Shown: positions 1-9,376, counted from the stretch's first letter. The stretch is 64,000 bases of DNA from UBA5614 sp963667535 (GCA_963667535.2 CAXXDU010000002.1:1488001-1552000), one strand, 5' to 3'. The notes: generated from the letters alone by a model not told the origin. Program-made: numbers and translations.

Positions 1-42
1 TAACAGATATTTAAGTAACTTTGCACAGACCCTCAATAATAG

Positions 43-86
43 CAAGCGTAGGTCAAGCGTAATATCCTTACGCTTGACCTACGCTT
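43..86. repeat. 11-nt-period dyad array 1
   Basis: Four consecutive 11-nt units: caagcgtaggt, caagcgtaata, tccttacgctt, gacctacgctt. Positions 43-61 and 69-87 form a perfect 19-bp inverted repeat around a 7-nt centre. It belongs to the same class as the arrays at 8481, 29757, 48764, 59582 and 61465: same period, different sequence. No coding potential. Confidence 0.8.
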
Positions 87-481
87 GATAGGCGGGGAAT
101 TGGCGTGTTCCAAAGTGGATGTTGATTGAAATGTGACAAATCAAACTGCAAATTGTGACACGTACGCTGCAAACTTTGGCATCCTGTGGCAACTGTGTGC
201 AAATGAAAACCAGACACAGCAAGATGATTCTGTCTCTAACTATGCAAATCGTGACAAGATATATGCAGTTACTGCCACGATAATTACGCTTGGTCAAATT
301 GCAGATGTAGAGACATAAATAAAGCAATTATCAATAATTGGTGGGTGGACAGATTTTGTGCTATTTATGTCTATCATCCTATTGTATATGTCAGTTAGGC
401 AATATGTCCATCTGGCACTTCCTGCAGCTCGAGGTATCAGTTGTAAACCCACTCGATTTGAAATTGAGCCTGACAAAACAC

Positions 482-514
482 TTGACACAATTCTGAATTA
501 TTTGACTGTATATT
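482..514 (+). promoter_or_regulatory. possible promoter of the 538-5942 gene pair
   Basis: TTGACA at 482-487 is followed by TGTATATT at 507-514. The spacing to the best -10 hexamer is 19-21 nt, longer than the usual 17, so the call is weak. The ribosome-binding site aaggaagg lies just before the ATG at 538. Confidence 0.35.
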
Positions 515-537
515 AAGAAGATTATAAGGAAGGATTT

Positions 538-1296
538 ATGAAAGCAACTGTGTTGACCATTATGTTTATCATCTTTACTACCTGCCTTTCTGCTTTGACG
601 GGCTTCGGTGTTTCGGCTCCCTTGCTAAATGATACCGTGAATCCTGCTGTTACCTTGCTAACACCTTTATCCGTGGATACCTGGTATGTGGGGCAAATGA
701 AGGACATCACCTGGACTGCATCCGATAGCAATCTCCTGACTGATGGCATAAATCTGTATTATAGTCTGGATGGAGGTCTTTCCTTTTATCCCCTGACGGG
801 TAACCTGGCAAATACCGGAAGCTTCACCTTGCAGATACCTGCCATAGAATGTGATATTACCCAGGTCAGAGTGAAAGCGACAGACAGCTTTGGTAACTTT
901 ACCCAGGAAGCTCATCCCCTGGTTTTATCCTATACACCTCCCAGGCAGGTTCAAAATGTGGAAGTGGCTGCTTTGGGTACGGATGTAATCATCAGTTGGC
1001 AGGCTGTAACTCAGAGTGTATTAAATGAAGCTTTTACACCCGACGGTTATATGCTCTTTTACTGTGAAACAGCCTCGGCAAACAGGCAGGATTTTACTTT
1101 ACTGGCTACGACAAACCAGACTTTTTATAGCGATCCAGATGCAACCTGGACGTATGGGCAGCGGTTTTACTACGTGGTAGCCTATAAAAATTATACAGTT
1201 AGGGCGGGGATAAATCTGGAGCAAGACGAGGCACCGGCAGGATTGCCTGATATCCGGAGCAAGAAAGCTGATAAAAAAGCGGGAGGTGGCAAATGA
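538..1296 (+). CDS. secreted two-domain beta-sandwich protein
   Basis: 252 residues with an N-terminal signal peptide (hydrophobic residues about 4-20). Residues about 30-125 resemble the Kre9/Knh1-type secreted domain (VDTWYVGQMKDITWTA, then a YYSLDGG strand). Residues about 130-230 look like a fibronectin type III domain (VIISWQAV ... YYVVAYKN). The C-terminus is a short Lys/Gly-rich tail rather than the sorting tail of other secreted proteins here. Start: ATG 538 preceded by aaggaagg. The stop overlaps the next start by 4 nt (ATGA), so the two genes are translationally coupled and the product probably works with the large FGE-domain protein outside the inner membrane. Substrate or partner unknown. 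Confidence 0.75.
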   Translation: MKATVLTIMFIIFTTCLSALTGFGVSAPLLNDTVNPAVTLLTPLSVDTWYVGQMKDITWTASDSNLLTDGINLYYSLDGGLSFYPLTGNLANTGSFTLQIPAIECDITQVRVKATDSFGNFTQEAHPLVLSYTPPRQVQNVEVAALGTDVIISWQAVTQSVLNEAFTPDGYMLFYCETASANRQDFTLLATTNQTFYSDPDATWTYGQRFYYVVAYKNYTVRAGINLEQDEAPAGLPDIRSKKADKKAGGGK

Positions 1297-4200
1297 AAAG
1301 GCATACTTTTGCTTTACTTTGCCTTCTGCTGAGTGTTTCCGTGGCTGGGACGGTTACTACTAAACAACCCGCTGTCTTGCGACAATCCTCTGATAATGTG
1401 AGAACCTCTTCCGCACCTGTGGTTTCCAATGTATCTGCCAGCCAGCGAATGGATGGCAGTAAAATAATCGACATCACGTATAATCTTGCCGATCCGAATG
1501 ACGATATCTGCACTGTCAGCCTGAAGGTTAGCGGTAATAACGGGCTTAGCTTCAATATCTTTCCTTTGATGCCAAATCTGAGCGGTGATATTGGAGCTGG
1601 TATCATACCCGGAGCCGGTAAGCACATAGTCTGGAATGCTGGAGCAGAAAACTATGAGCTGAACGGCTCTTATCAGTACTATATCCAAGCTGATGACCTA
1701 AATTCTATTGAGATGAACTGGGAATACAAACTGGTGAACGGCGGAACCTTCAATAACGGCACCACAAATGTCACCGTCGGCAGTCTGTATATGCTGTGGA
1801 CAGAGGTTACGCAGTCACAGTTCTTTGCTGTGATGGGTTACAATCCCGCCCATTGGGCTATCAGTCCCAGCACCCCCGTGCATTCCGTTAACTGGTTTGA
1901 GGCTATCGAATATTGCAACCGCCGCAGCATTTCGGAAGGATTGATGCCATGTTACAGCTACGGGACTTATGGTCAGAATCCTGACAACTGGCCTGCCGGT
2001 TGGGATGGGCTTGCGGTTAATCGCAGCAATGTGCACTGGAACTGGAATGCTGTGGGATATCGTTTGCCCACAGAAATGGAGTGGGAGTTTTCCGCAAGAG
2101 GCGGAAATCTGACCCATGGCTATACATATAGCGGTTCGAATGACATCTACGCAGTCGCCGCTATTGCTCCCTTTGCAACCCTGCCTGTTACGGTGGGACT
2201 GAAGGCACCCAATGAGCTTGGCATTTATGATATGAGTGGAAATGTAGCGGAATGGTGTTGGGATATCTTTGGTGAGTATCGCCCCGAAGCACAATCAAAT
2301 CCTACCGGGGCTGCCTCCGGAGGTTATCAGGTCACCCGTGGCGGAGCCTGGGACACCGCCGGTCTCTGTCCCGTCAATATGCGCGATTATCGATCACCTT
2401 TATCTATAAGTGACAGTTATGGATTCCGGGTTTGCCTTTCAACCACTGAGACGGCGCAAAGCGTGCCGGCTCCTGTTTTTTACCCCCTGCCCGGGACATA
2501 TTATAATCCACTTGAAGTCAGTATCAGAACCGCTTCACTGGACGCCGTCATCCGTTGGACAGACAACGGCAGCAACCCCGATGAAGGTAATGGTAATGTA
2601 TATTCGAGCCCCCTTACGCTAACTTCCGGTATGGCATTAAAAGCGGTTGCCTGCACCGGAAATAATGGCAATTCCACTATCAGCACGGTACTTTACACTC
2701 TGGTAGCAGCTTCGCCTGTGTTCAGCCTGCCCGCCGGAGCTTATGGCGACTTGTTCAGTGTGGAATTGAGCAGCATAACCACCGATGCGGTAATCTATTA
2801 TACCACAGACGGCAGCACTCCCAGCCAGCAGAGCGGCACATTATACTCTGCTCCGGTACCGGTTGCATCTGATTTAACCCTCAAAGCAGTTGCAATTTCA
2901 CCCTTATTGGGGTCTTCTCCAGTCAGTAGTGTAGCTTATACCCTGAAGACTGCAACTCCCGGCTATGCCATGCCAAGTGGAGTTTATACCAATGCCGTGA
3001 CTGTGACACTTAGCTGCCCAACGGTAAATTCAGCTATTTATTATACCCTGGACGGCAGCACCCCCAGCGCGATGAATGGTTCGCTTTATACTGCTCCCTT
3101 TGCCTTGAGATACACCACAACAGTAAAGGCAATAGCGGTTCGCACCGGGTTTGCAGACTCGGATGTAAATAACGCCGGCTACACAGTCGTCTTTCCTCTG
3201 AACGAAGACTTTATGCTTGTGCAGGGAGGTGTGTTCAACAATGGCACATCTGATGTCACTCTCAACAGTTTTTATCTCGATAAGCTTGAACTTACCCAGA
3301 GCGCTTTTCAGGCTGTGATGGGCTTCAACCCGTCATATTATGGCGGGAACCCCAACTTCCCGGTGGAATTCACTTCCTGGTATCAGGCAGTGGAGTATTG
3401 TAACCGCCGAAGTATCGCCGAAAACCTCCTGCCTTGCTACAGCTATGCAAGCTATGGCACCAATCCAAATAACTGGCCGGTCGGGTGGAACACTGGTGAC
3501 AACAATCATCTCAATATTAGTTGTGACTTTGGCGCTACCGGATACCGTCTGCCCACTGAGATGGAATGGATGTACGCGGCAAGAGGCGGAAACCAGAGCC
3601 AGGGTTACATTTATTGCGGTGGGAACAACGTCAATGAGGTTGCCTGGTGCGCCACCAACTCGGGAACTGCGACTCATAATACTGGAAGTCTGAATGCCAA
3701 CGAGCTCGGTTTATTTGACATGGGTGGAAACGTGTGGGAATGGTGCTGGGATATCTTCGCCGGCAGTTATCCTGCCGGTTCGCAGGTCAACCCCACCGGT
3801 CCCGCCTCCGGGTCATACCGCTTGATGCGCGGAGCCAGTGCTTTCAGTCCTGCCGACCAATGCAATCCTGTGTTCCGAAACACCATCTGGACAACCTTTC
3901 AAGACAGGTCGCTGGGTTTCAGAATATGCCGTTCGGTTCCTTTGATGGATGCCGAAGTTACCGCTCCTGTTTTTGATACCCCGCCGGATGAATATTTCCA
4001 AAGCGTGCAGATAGCTTTGTCCTGTTCCACTGCCGGAGCGATGATTCGCTACACCACAGATGGCAGCGTGCCCAGCCCAAGCAACGGAACACTGTATCTC
4101 AACCCCTTTACCATTACAACCTCAGCAATTGTAAAAGCAGTGGCTTTCTTTATCGGGCACAGCAGTTCCTTGGTTACAGTGCGCAGTTTTGTCATCTATA

Positions 4201-5942
4201 CAGGTATGCCGCCCAGTTTTATTCCGGTACAGAGCGGAACTTTCAACAACGGCACTTCTGAGGTTGCAGTCAGTAATTTTTTCATAGACCCGGTGGAACT
4301 TACCCAGTCTCATTATAAGGCAGTTATGGGCGATAGCCTTGTCTGGACGGTGGGTGTGGGACCGTACTATCCGGCGCACAGCCTTTCCTGGTTCAATGCC
4401 ATCGAGTATTGCAACCGGCGTAGTATAATGGAGGGATTGACGCCTTGTTACAGCTATCTTGCCCTCGGCACAAATCCGGATGACTGGCCTGCCGGCTGGG
4501 ACACGGAGAACAGTAATCATCTCAGTACAAGCTGCAACTGGACAGCGGACGGCTACCGCCTGCCCACAGATATGGAATGGATGCACGCTGCCAGGGGCGG
4601 AATCCAGTCGCACAATTATACTTACAGCGGGGGTAATGACCTGTACGCCCTGGCCACATTCATAAACAACTGGGGCTGGTACAATAACTTTCCCCAGACT
4701 GTGGCAAGCATGACTCCCAACGAACTTGGCATCTACGACATGAGCGGTAATTTGTTTGAATGGTGCTGGGATATCTATGCCGCCAGTCCGGACACCACAC
4801 GGGTCAATCCGACCGGACCTGTCACCGGAACCAGCCGCTTGATGCGGGGAGGCAGCTTCGTACATGACAGCAACATCTGTACTGTTGCCTTTCGCAATGA
4901 GAATGCTCCTACCTACAACTATAACTGCGCCGGATTCCGTGTCTGCCGGATAGTGACTACTGCTTATCCGCAAACATTGGCAGCTCCCATAGTCTATCCC
5001 AATGGAGGCTCCTACGATAGCAATATCTATGCGGAGCTTTACTGCCAAACTCCGGGAGCATTTATCCGCTACACTCTGGATGGCAACACGCCCAGCGAAA
5101 ACTACGGCACTCTTTACACGGAAGAACCCATCCTGATTTCGGGTATCTGCATCCTGAAAGCAATGGCATACCTGCTCGGGTATAACACATCGGCAGTAAT
5201 GGAAATCCCATTTACAATAGTTCCTCCGGCTATAGGATCAATGCTCTATGACTCCTTAGCAAATTTAGCGGTCAGCCCGTATGAGGTCACGCAGGGGGAA
5301 TATCAAGCTGTGATGGGCACCAATCCCGCCTCCGGCTCCGGAGTGGGAGATAATTATCCGGTGTATAATGTGAGCTGGCAAAATGCTGTGGAATACTGCA
5401 ACCGCCGCAGCATTGCCGAAGGCAAGTCTCCGGTTTACAGTTACAGCACTTACGGAACAGACCCTAACAACTGGCCTGCCGGCTGGAACACAGGCTTTAG
5501 TAATAGTGTCCGCAGCTTTGACGTACAAATGAATCAATCTGTAAACGGCTATCGATTACCCACCGAGAGTGAATGGCTTTATCTTGCCAGTGGAGGCGAT
5601 TCCACGCTTAGTAATGTTTTCAGTGGTTCAAATACCGTCAATTACGTGGCCTGGTATAGCGGAAACTCCGGCATCACGTCCCATACGGTTGGCACTAAAA
5701 ACAGTAATGAGCTGAGATTGTATGACATGAGCGGAAATCTCTGGGAATGGTGCTGGGATTATACAAACACTTATAGTCCAGGTTCCCCACCTCGTCTGCT
5801 TTACTCCAAACGAGCAGTCCGGGGAGGTAGTTGGGCAGATGCAGCCAGCAATTGCACTGTCTCGTCCCGTGCTATCTTTGCACCTTATACCCTTTCCGCG
5901 ATAGGTTTCCGGGTAATCAGAACGGAGAATGGAGCAGACTGA
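1293..5942 (+). CDS. giant secreted protein, four FGE-sulfatase-like and five CHB_HEX-like domains
   Basis: 1549 residues. Signal peptide 1-19, a beta-sandwich about 40-130, then FGE/SUMF1-like (C-type-lectin fold) domains at about 140-385, 640-880, 976-1220 and 1313-1545. Chitobiase/hexosaminidase C-terminal-like domains (Y.TDGS.PS...GTLY) lie at about 392-470, 472-550, 553-632, 890-970 and 1230-1310. Each FGE unit has EYCNRRS, GYRLPTE.EW, ELG.YDM.GN..EWCWD and a GFR ending. True FGE enzymes use two nearby cysteines after the RGGS motif; all four units keep only one (for example GLCPV, DQCNP, NICTV, SNCTV), so formylglycine-generating activity looks unlikely and a binding or adhesion role is more plausible. 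There is no C-terminal sorting tail. Overlaps the upstream gene by 4 nt. Confidence 0.85.
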   Translation: MKRHTFALLCLLLSVSVAGTVTTKQPAVLRQSSDNVRTSSAPVVSNVSASQRMDGSKIIDITYNLADPNDDICTVSLKVSGNNGLSFNIFPLMPNLSGDIGAGIIPGAGKHIVWNAGAENYELNGSYQYYIQADDLNSIEMNWEYKLVNGGTFNNGTTNVTVGSLYMLWTEVTQSQFFAVMGYNPAHWAISPSTPVHSVNWFEAIEYCNRRSISEGLMPCYSYGTYGQNPDNWPAGWDGLAVNRSNVHWNWNAVGYRLPTEMEWEFSARGGNLTHGYTYSGSNDIYAVAAIAPFATLPVTVGLKAPNELGIYDMSGNVAEWCWDIFGEYRPEAQSNPTGAASGGYQVTRGGAWDTAGLCPVNMRDYRSPLSISDSYGFRVCLSTTETAQSVPAPVFYPLPGTYYNPLEVSIRTASLDAVIRWTDNGSNPDEGNGNVYSSPLTLTSGMALKAVACTGNNGNSTISTVLYTLVAASPVFSLPAGAYGDLFSVELSSITTDAVIYYTTDGSTPSQQSGTLYSAPVPVASDLTLKAVAISPLLGSSPVSSVAYTLKTATPGYAMPSGVYTNAVTVTLSCPTVNSAIYYTLDGSTPSAMNGSLYTAPFALRYTTTVKAIAVRTGFADSDVNNAGYTVVFPLNEDFMLVQGGVFNNGTSDVTLNSFYLDKLELTQSAFQAVMGFNPSYYGGNPNFPVEFTSWYQAVEYCNRRSIAENLLPCYSYASYGTNPNNWPVGWNTGDNNHLNISCDFGATGYRLPTEMEWMYAARGGNQSQGYIYCGGNNVNEVAWCATNSGTATHNTGSLNANELGLFDMGGNVWEWCWDIFAGSYPAGSQVNPTGPASGSYRLMRGASAFSPADQCNPVFRNTIWTTFQDRSLGFRICRSVPLMDAEVTAPVFDTPPDEYFQSVQIALSCSTAGAMIRYTTDGSVPSPSNGTLYLNPFTITTSAIVKAVAFFIGHSSSLVTVRSFVIYTGMPPSFIPVQSGTFNNGTSEVAVSNFFIDPVELTQSHYKAVMGDSLVWTVGVGPYYPAHSLSWFNAIEYCNRRSIMEGLTPCYSYLALGTNPDDWPAGWDTENSNHLSTSCNWTADGYRLPTDMEWMHAARGGIQSHNYTYSGGNDLYALATFINNWGWYNNFPQTVASMTPNELGIYDMSGNLFEWCWDIYAASPDTTRVNPTGPVTGTSRLMRGGSFVHDSNICTVAFRNENAPTYNYNCAGFRVCRIVTTAYPQTLAAPIVYPNGGSYDSNIYAELYCQTPGAFIRYTLDGNTPSENYGTLYTEEPILISGICILKAMAYLLGYNTSAVMEIPFTIVPPAIGSMLYDSLANLAVSPYEVTQGEYQAVMGTNPASGSGVGDNYPVYNVSWQNAVEYCNRRSIAEGKSPVYSYSTYGTDPNNWPAGWNTGFSNSVRSFDVQMNQSVNGYRLPTESEWLYLASGGDSTLSNVFSGSNTVNYVAWYSGNSGITSHTVGTKNSNELRLYDMSGNLWEWCWDYTNTYSPGSPPRLLYSKRAVRGGSWADAASNCTVSSRAIFAPYTLSAIGFRVIRTENGAD

Positions 5943-5984
5943 TCAGCATCCAGGCTTCCGCATAGGCAAACCTGTTTCAGGTAA

Positions 5985-6515
5985 TTAACGTTTTTTCTGT
6001 TCTTGCACAGGGGTTGGGGGGATAAACCTTAACCCCTGTTTTGCATCCATGGATCTCTCTCTCAATGACTTTTGCATAATGTGTTTTCCCAAGTCATTCC
6101 CGCGCAGGCGGGAATTAACTACATAAATAAAACCTCTCAGATCAACCACTTCAATGGATGCTAAAGCCTCCAGGTAAATATAGACCCACTGCCTGGATTT
6201 TCCAACGACTTGAGCGATGTCTCTGATGGACTTAAACCTGCCACCTTCTAAGGTATCCAATAGCTGATGTGCTGCCATTAAGTCGAATGTCCAACCCTTG
6301 TAGTGCTGATAACCAATCTTGGTATTGAACCGGTTTGTTCTTACATAGATAGGTGGATTATCATCGATTTTCTTAATCTTATCTTTGGTTATTAGTTCTT
6401 CCAATACAGGCTGTGCTGTGATTATGCTGACATTGGTAAGAGATGCCACCGTTTCGACGGTAAAGGGTCGATTATATTGATCGGTGAAGTTGAGGATCAG
6501 TTCTTTCTCTGTCAT
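5985..6515 (-). CDS. helix-turn-helix accessory protein of a Mu-like element
   Basis: 176 residues from ATG 6515, chosen because GAGG sits about 8 nt upstream and the stop of the ATPase gene is only 7 nt away; a longer start at 6584 would overlap it by 62 nt. Residues 1-60 look like a winged helix (VETVASLTNVSIITAQPVLE) and residues about 95-130 hold a second HTH (IRDIAQVVGKSRQWVYIYLE). As third gene of a MuA-MuB-like set it is probably a DNA-binding accessory factor. The C-terminal third is odd: NSRLRGNDLG is the translation of a GTCATTCC-type palindrome that recurs between genes in this window, so the original C-terminus has probably been replaced or extended. Confidence 0.6.
   Translation of the reverse strand: MTEKELILNFTDQYNRPFTVETVASLTNVSIITAQPVLEELITKDKIKKIDDNPPIYVRTNRFNTKIGYQHYKGWTFDLMAAHQLLDTLEGGRFKSIRDIAQVVGKSRQWVYIYLEALASIEVVDLRGFIYVVNSRLRGNDLGKHIMQKSLRERSMDAKQGLRFIPPTPVQEQKKR
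6093..6116. repeat. GTCATTCC...GGAATT palindromic repeat inside a reading frame
   Basis: Copy of the short palindrome (gtcattcccgcg ... ggcgggaatt) otherwise seen between genes at 13023, 14716, 25337, 30583, 34334, 35438 and 50566. Here it is translated as part of the HTH gene. Confidence 0.75.
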
Positions 6516-6522
6516 AGCATCC

Positions 6523-7233
6523 TCATCTTGGTAAGTCGGTTTGGTTAACTTGGCTGAGTTGCTTTTGGAAACCCATCTCTTCAACTGAGTGGATTAGTTT
6601 CATGGCTTTCCGCAGATTACCACATGAATGAAAATATATATAATCAATCACTTCTGGTGAGAAGGGAACTTCCAATATCTCCTTGCATAGTTGAGCTATG
6701 TCTTGTTTGGCAAGAGATTGAAACTCATAAAACATATTACATCTATCAAAGTAGTATTCATTGATCTGATTTAGTCTATCCTTGGCATTCTGCATACCGA
6801 CCAAGATAACCACTGCTGTTGTTTGATCTACGATGTATCTAATCGAACCTAAGAGTTGTGGATGCCGGTATGCATAATCAATCTCATCAATGATAATGAT
6901 GGTGCCGGGATTAGCTTCAATTGCAACTATACAATGCTTATACAGGTTATTGGCAGTTCCGTATGGAATATATTCTCCCATACCGAAGCGTTTGTATAAA
7001 GCTGTCAGCAGGTCAGTCGCAAATGATTTGGGAGTGGTTGTAGCTTCCAGTCTTAGGTAGACATAGCCATTGCTAAATGCCATACGGCTGGCATAGGTAG
7101 TCTTACCGAGTCCGGGCTTACCGTACAGTAATCCCAGTCCCACCATCTCCATCTTAGGTCTGTTAAGTAAGTATTCTATATGTTTGTCGGCAGCGATTAC
7201 ATTCAGTGTTCTGACGAGTGTTCCCTGTTTCAT
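6523..7233 (-). CDS. MuB/TniB-like transposition ATPase
   Basis: 236-residue AAA+ ATPase. Walker A GKPGLGKT at residues 38-45, Walker B TIIIIDEID at about 111-119, and a later LVGMQNA sensor-like segment. Size and layout match MuB/TniB target-selection ATPases, which bind DNA and deliver it to a MuA-type transposase. It starts at ATG 7233 behind a strong GGAGG, 9 nt after the transposase stop, and precedes the HTH gene by 7 nt, giving the usual MuA-MuB-accessory order. The frame is intact, but the partner transposase is truncated, so the element is probably no longer mobile by itself. Confidence 0.8.
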   Translation of the reverse strand: MKQGTLVRTLNVIAADKHIEYLLNRPKMEMVGLGLLYGKPGLGKTTYASRMAFSNGYVYLRLEATTTPKSFATDLLTALYKRFGMGEYIPYGTANNLYKHCIVAIEANPGTIIIIDEIDYAYRHPQLLGSIRYIVDQTTAVVILVGMQNAKDRLNQINEYYFDRCNMFYEFQSLAKQDIAQLCKEILEVPFSPEVIDYIYFHSCGNLRKAMKLIHSVEEMGFQKQLSQVNQTDLPR

Positions 7234-7242
7234 TTTATCCTC

Positions 7243-7980
7243 CTACTTAATTCCAATCATACGCATCATCTCATCCCATGACTTGTGCATTACAGGTGAG
7301 TCTTGATTATCATCAGCTTGGTTATTGGTATTGGTTTGGGGTTCTGATTCTAACGGTGGTTTCTCCGTTTCTACATGCTCTTGGTTGTCCTTGCTGTCAC
7401 GATGTCCTCTGTTTGCTTCAGACTGGATGTACTGCTGTCTTGTTACGGTGGTTATTGGGTGAGATAAATAAGCCGGTTTATCATTCAAGGTGTCTATCGT
7501 ATGCTCATCTCTCTTTGGAGTATTCTCATATAGCTTCTGCTGGAGTTCATCCATTGACTGCTGTGAACTCTTGGGTGGAGGCGATATCATCGGTGGACTG
7601 GTAAACATCTGGTTTGATAGTTCAGGTGTTTCCTTGTTTGTGATTAGCCTCGATGCTTCCAGATACGGTTCAAGGAATCTATCACAAGCTTCCTGAGTCT
7701 GAACTACGATAGCCTTTGCACTCTGTTCTTTGGTTCTCCGCATCTTCTTGATTTGCTTGTATTCTTTATCCAAGTCTTTATGGGCAATCGGATTATCCAT
7801 AGCGAGTTTAATAAAGGGATGTTGTGCTCTTCTCAGTTCAGCCTGGCAGATGAACTTATCTTCTTTGGTATAGACCAATATCCATCTGGCATCTTTGAAA
7901 TCGTAACGGATAACGCAGGGTTGTCCCTCATGGTCAATAAGAGCTTCATGCCAGTAGAGCTTATGGTTAAGTCTGAGTCC
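7243..7980 (-). pseudogene. C-terminal remnant of a Mu-type transposase
   Basis: The frame read leftwards from about 7980 gives GLRLNHKLYWHEALIDHEGQ, then RYDFKDARWILVYT, then a charged helical tail of about 200 residues. This fits the C-terminal beta-barrel and tail of MuA-family DDE transposases (Y...L....G..V.VRYD..D...V.VY). The whole catalytic DDE core and the N-terminal DNA-binding domains are missing: beyond about 7985 the sequence becomes a plus-strand secreted-protein gene. An in-frame TTG at 7878 could start translation, but the product would lack catalytic residues. MuB and HTH genes follow. Confidence 0.75.
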
Positions 7981-8361
7981 TTCACTGCGGATGCTACAAT
8001 TGACGTTACTTTTTCAGATATCACTACTTTGACATCAGGAACCTGGAGTTCGTATGTATATATTGATGAGAACAATCTGGTCAGCGAATCCAATGAAAGC
8101 AATAACAGTAATGGTCCGGCTTTTGTAAACTGGTTGCCCTTGCCGGCAATCGATGATTTAACCATTCATTATATTCCTCAAAATGATGAAATCCAGTTAA
8201 CCTGGACTTACCCCATGGGTGTACAGCGTTTTATAATCTATCAGGATGTAAGTCCTTCCGGAACTTTCTCAACCGTAGCAGGCACGAGCATAGACCCTTC
8301 ATTTAGTGTGCCGGTTAATGACTTCATATATTTTTATAGAGTTACAGCAGAGCGAATGTAG
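7981..8361 (+). pseudogene. 5'-truncated secreted protein (CARDB plus FN3 fragment)
   Basis: The 126 codons up to the stop at 8359-8361 give TFSDITTLTSGTW, then YIDENNLVSESNESNNSN, the typical end of a CARDB adhesion domain, then a fibronectin type III-like domain (EIQLTWTYPMGVQRFIIYQD ... YFYRV). No start codon or signal peptide belongs to it; the frame continues upstream only through the antisense of the transposase remnant. It is therefore the 3' part of a secreted-protein gene cut by the Mu-like element. It may once have been a third member of the 538-5942 operon. Confidence 0.65.
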
Positions 8362-8480
8362 AGTCATAAGTAGTTTCGGTCAAGGTTACAATCCTGTTTA
8401 TTCTACCAAAATCTCTATTGCTGCCGATACTCATGTACAAGTCCCCTACACACATCATCAGGCTACACGAAGCAACCACA

Positions 8481-8535
8481 CAGCGGACAATCAGCGGACT
8501 TTAGTCCGCTGATTGTCCGCTGATTGTCCGCTGTG
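8481..8535. repeat. 11-nt-period dyad array 2
   Basis: Five 11-nt units: cagcggacaat, cagcggacttt, agtccgctgat, tgtccgctgat, tgtccgctgtg. Positions 8481-8500 pair perfectly with 8503-8522 (20 bp, 2-nt centre); 8479-8491 can alternatively pair with 8523-8535. It ends 67 nt before the start of the outer-membrane protein gene. Confidence 0.85.
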
Positions 8536-8602
8536 GGTAGGTTAGTCAATCGTGTGCCGGATTTGTAATTGACAGATTACACAAAACGATTAAGCTATCA
8601 TT

Positions 8603-9376
8603 ATGAAAGTATTAAACGTTAAATCAATTGCTCCCACTCAATGGGTGTTGAGTATTATCTTTATTACAATAACCTTGTTATCAAACATCAATCTTGAAGC
8701 AGTTATTTTATCGGAGATAAGTATTAATGCAAGTTGCGGCTATAATCTTGCCCAGCACTATGGTGTGAAAGAGCAGGCTGCAGGTTACAAAGTAGAGACC
8801 GGATTTCATCATGGTATGACAGCAGGCTTGATGCTGGAACTGCAGATAACACCTGCATTTGCTTTCCGGTATGAATTCAATTATGTAACCAAAGGTTCAT
8901 CTGAGAAAATAACGATAAAAGAACTGGATGGTGAAGCTCTGATTAAACCGGCAGTAATGAATGTGAAGTATGGGATGGATTACATTGAGTTTCCCATGCT
9001 ATTCAAACTAAAAACCATAGAAGGCAATAATTTTAGTATATCGGTTATTGCCGGAGCAGCCATGGCTTTGAAAGTAAGTGGTGATTACAAACTTGATGGG
9101 AAGCTCTATTTTCCGGTAGTAGACAGTTTTGAAGTGATTATCATCAAGGACAAATCCAGGCTAAAGGACATTAATCAATTTGATTACAGCCTGATCTATG
9201 GGGGAGAGCTGGATTTCAAGATAAAGAAACAACCCCTCACGTTGGGTTACCGCTTCACTATTGGTTGGGATTACATGAATCTGCCAACCTATGAAGCTGG
9301 TGGATTTGAGCCTGTACAACTGCGTAATCAAAGCTATGCCCTGTATCTGAGTGTTCCACTGTGGGCACATAAGTAA
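8603..9376 (+). CDS. outer-membrane beta-barrel protein (PorT-like)
   Basis: 257 residues. Signal peptide with hydrophobic stretch at about 15-32, then alternating amphipathic strands ending with SYALYLSVPLWAHK. Segments such as GMTAGLMLELQITPAFAFRY and YIEFPMLFKLK match the PorT-family/OMP_b-brl_2 pattern of small outer-membrane barrels common in the FCB group. The ATG at 8603 has only a weak ribosome-binding site. The next gene follows after 11 nt, so the pair is probably cotranscribed. Specific function cannot be told. Confidence 0.7.
   Translation: MKVLNVKSIAPTQWVLSIIFITITLLSNINLEAVILSEISINASCGYNLAQHYGVKEQAAGYKVETGFHHGMTAGLMLELQITPAFAFRYEFNYVTKGSSEKITIKELDGEALIKPAVMNVKYGMDYIEFPMLFKLKTIEGNNFSISVIAGAAMALKVSGDYKLDGKLYFPVVDSFEVIIIKDKSRLKDINQFDYSLIYGGELDFKIKKQPLTLGYRFTIGWDYMNLPTYEAGGFEPVQLRNQSYALYLSVPLWAHK

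Larger units (their letters stand above)
1..537. other. intergenic region with no convincing gene
   Basis: No open frame here has a recognisable domain, a good ribosome-binding site or a codon pattern like the neighbours. The short frames at 133-318 (+) and 294-488 (-) overlap on opposite strands and look like chance. The stretch holds the dyad 11-nt array at 43-86 and, at its right end, a promoter-like sequence and the ribosome-binding site of the first gene. No part of an upstream gene is visible. Confidence 0.6.

Noticed and set aside
133..318. 61-residue plus-strand frame near the left edge
   Set aside because: No ribosome-binding site, no recognisable motif, and overlapped by opposite-strand frames of similar length.
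4122..5048. 308-residue minus-strand frame inside the FGE-domain gene
   Set aside because: Antisense shadow of repeated, GC-richer coding sequence; similar shadows occur at the same place in the other FGE units (1815, 3333, 5265).
7243..7878. 211-residue protein starting at TTG 7878 as an intact gene
   Set aside because: The homologous transposase frame clearly continues upstream to about 7980; the TTG is an internal codon.
7753..8361. 202-residue plus-strand frame as one intact secreted protein
   Set aside because: The first about 76 codons are antisense to the transposase remnant and have no signal peptide; only 7981-8361 looks like real coding sequence.
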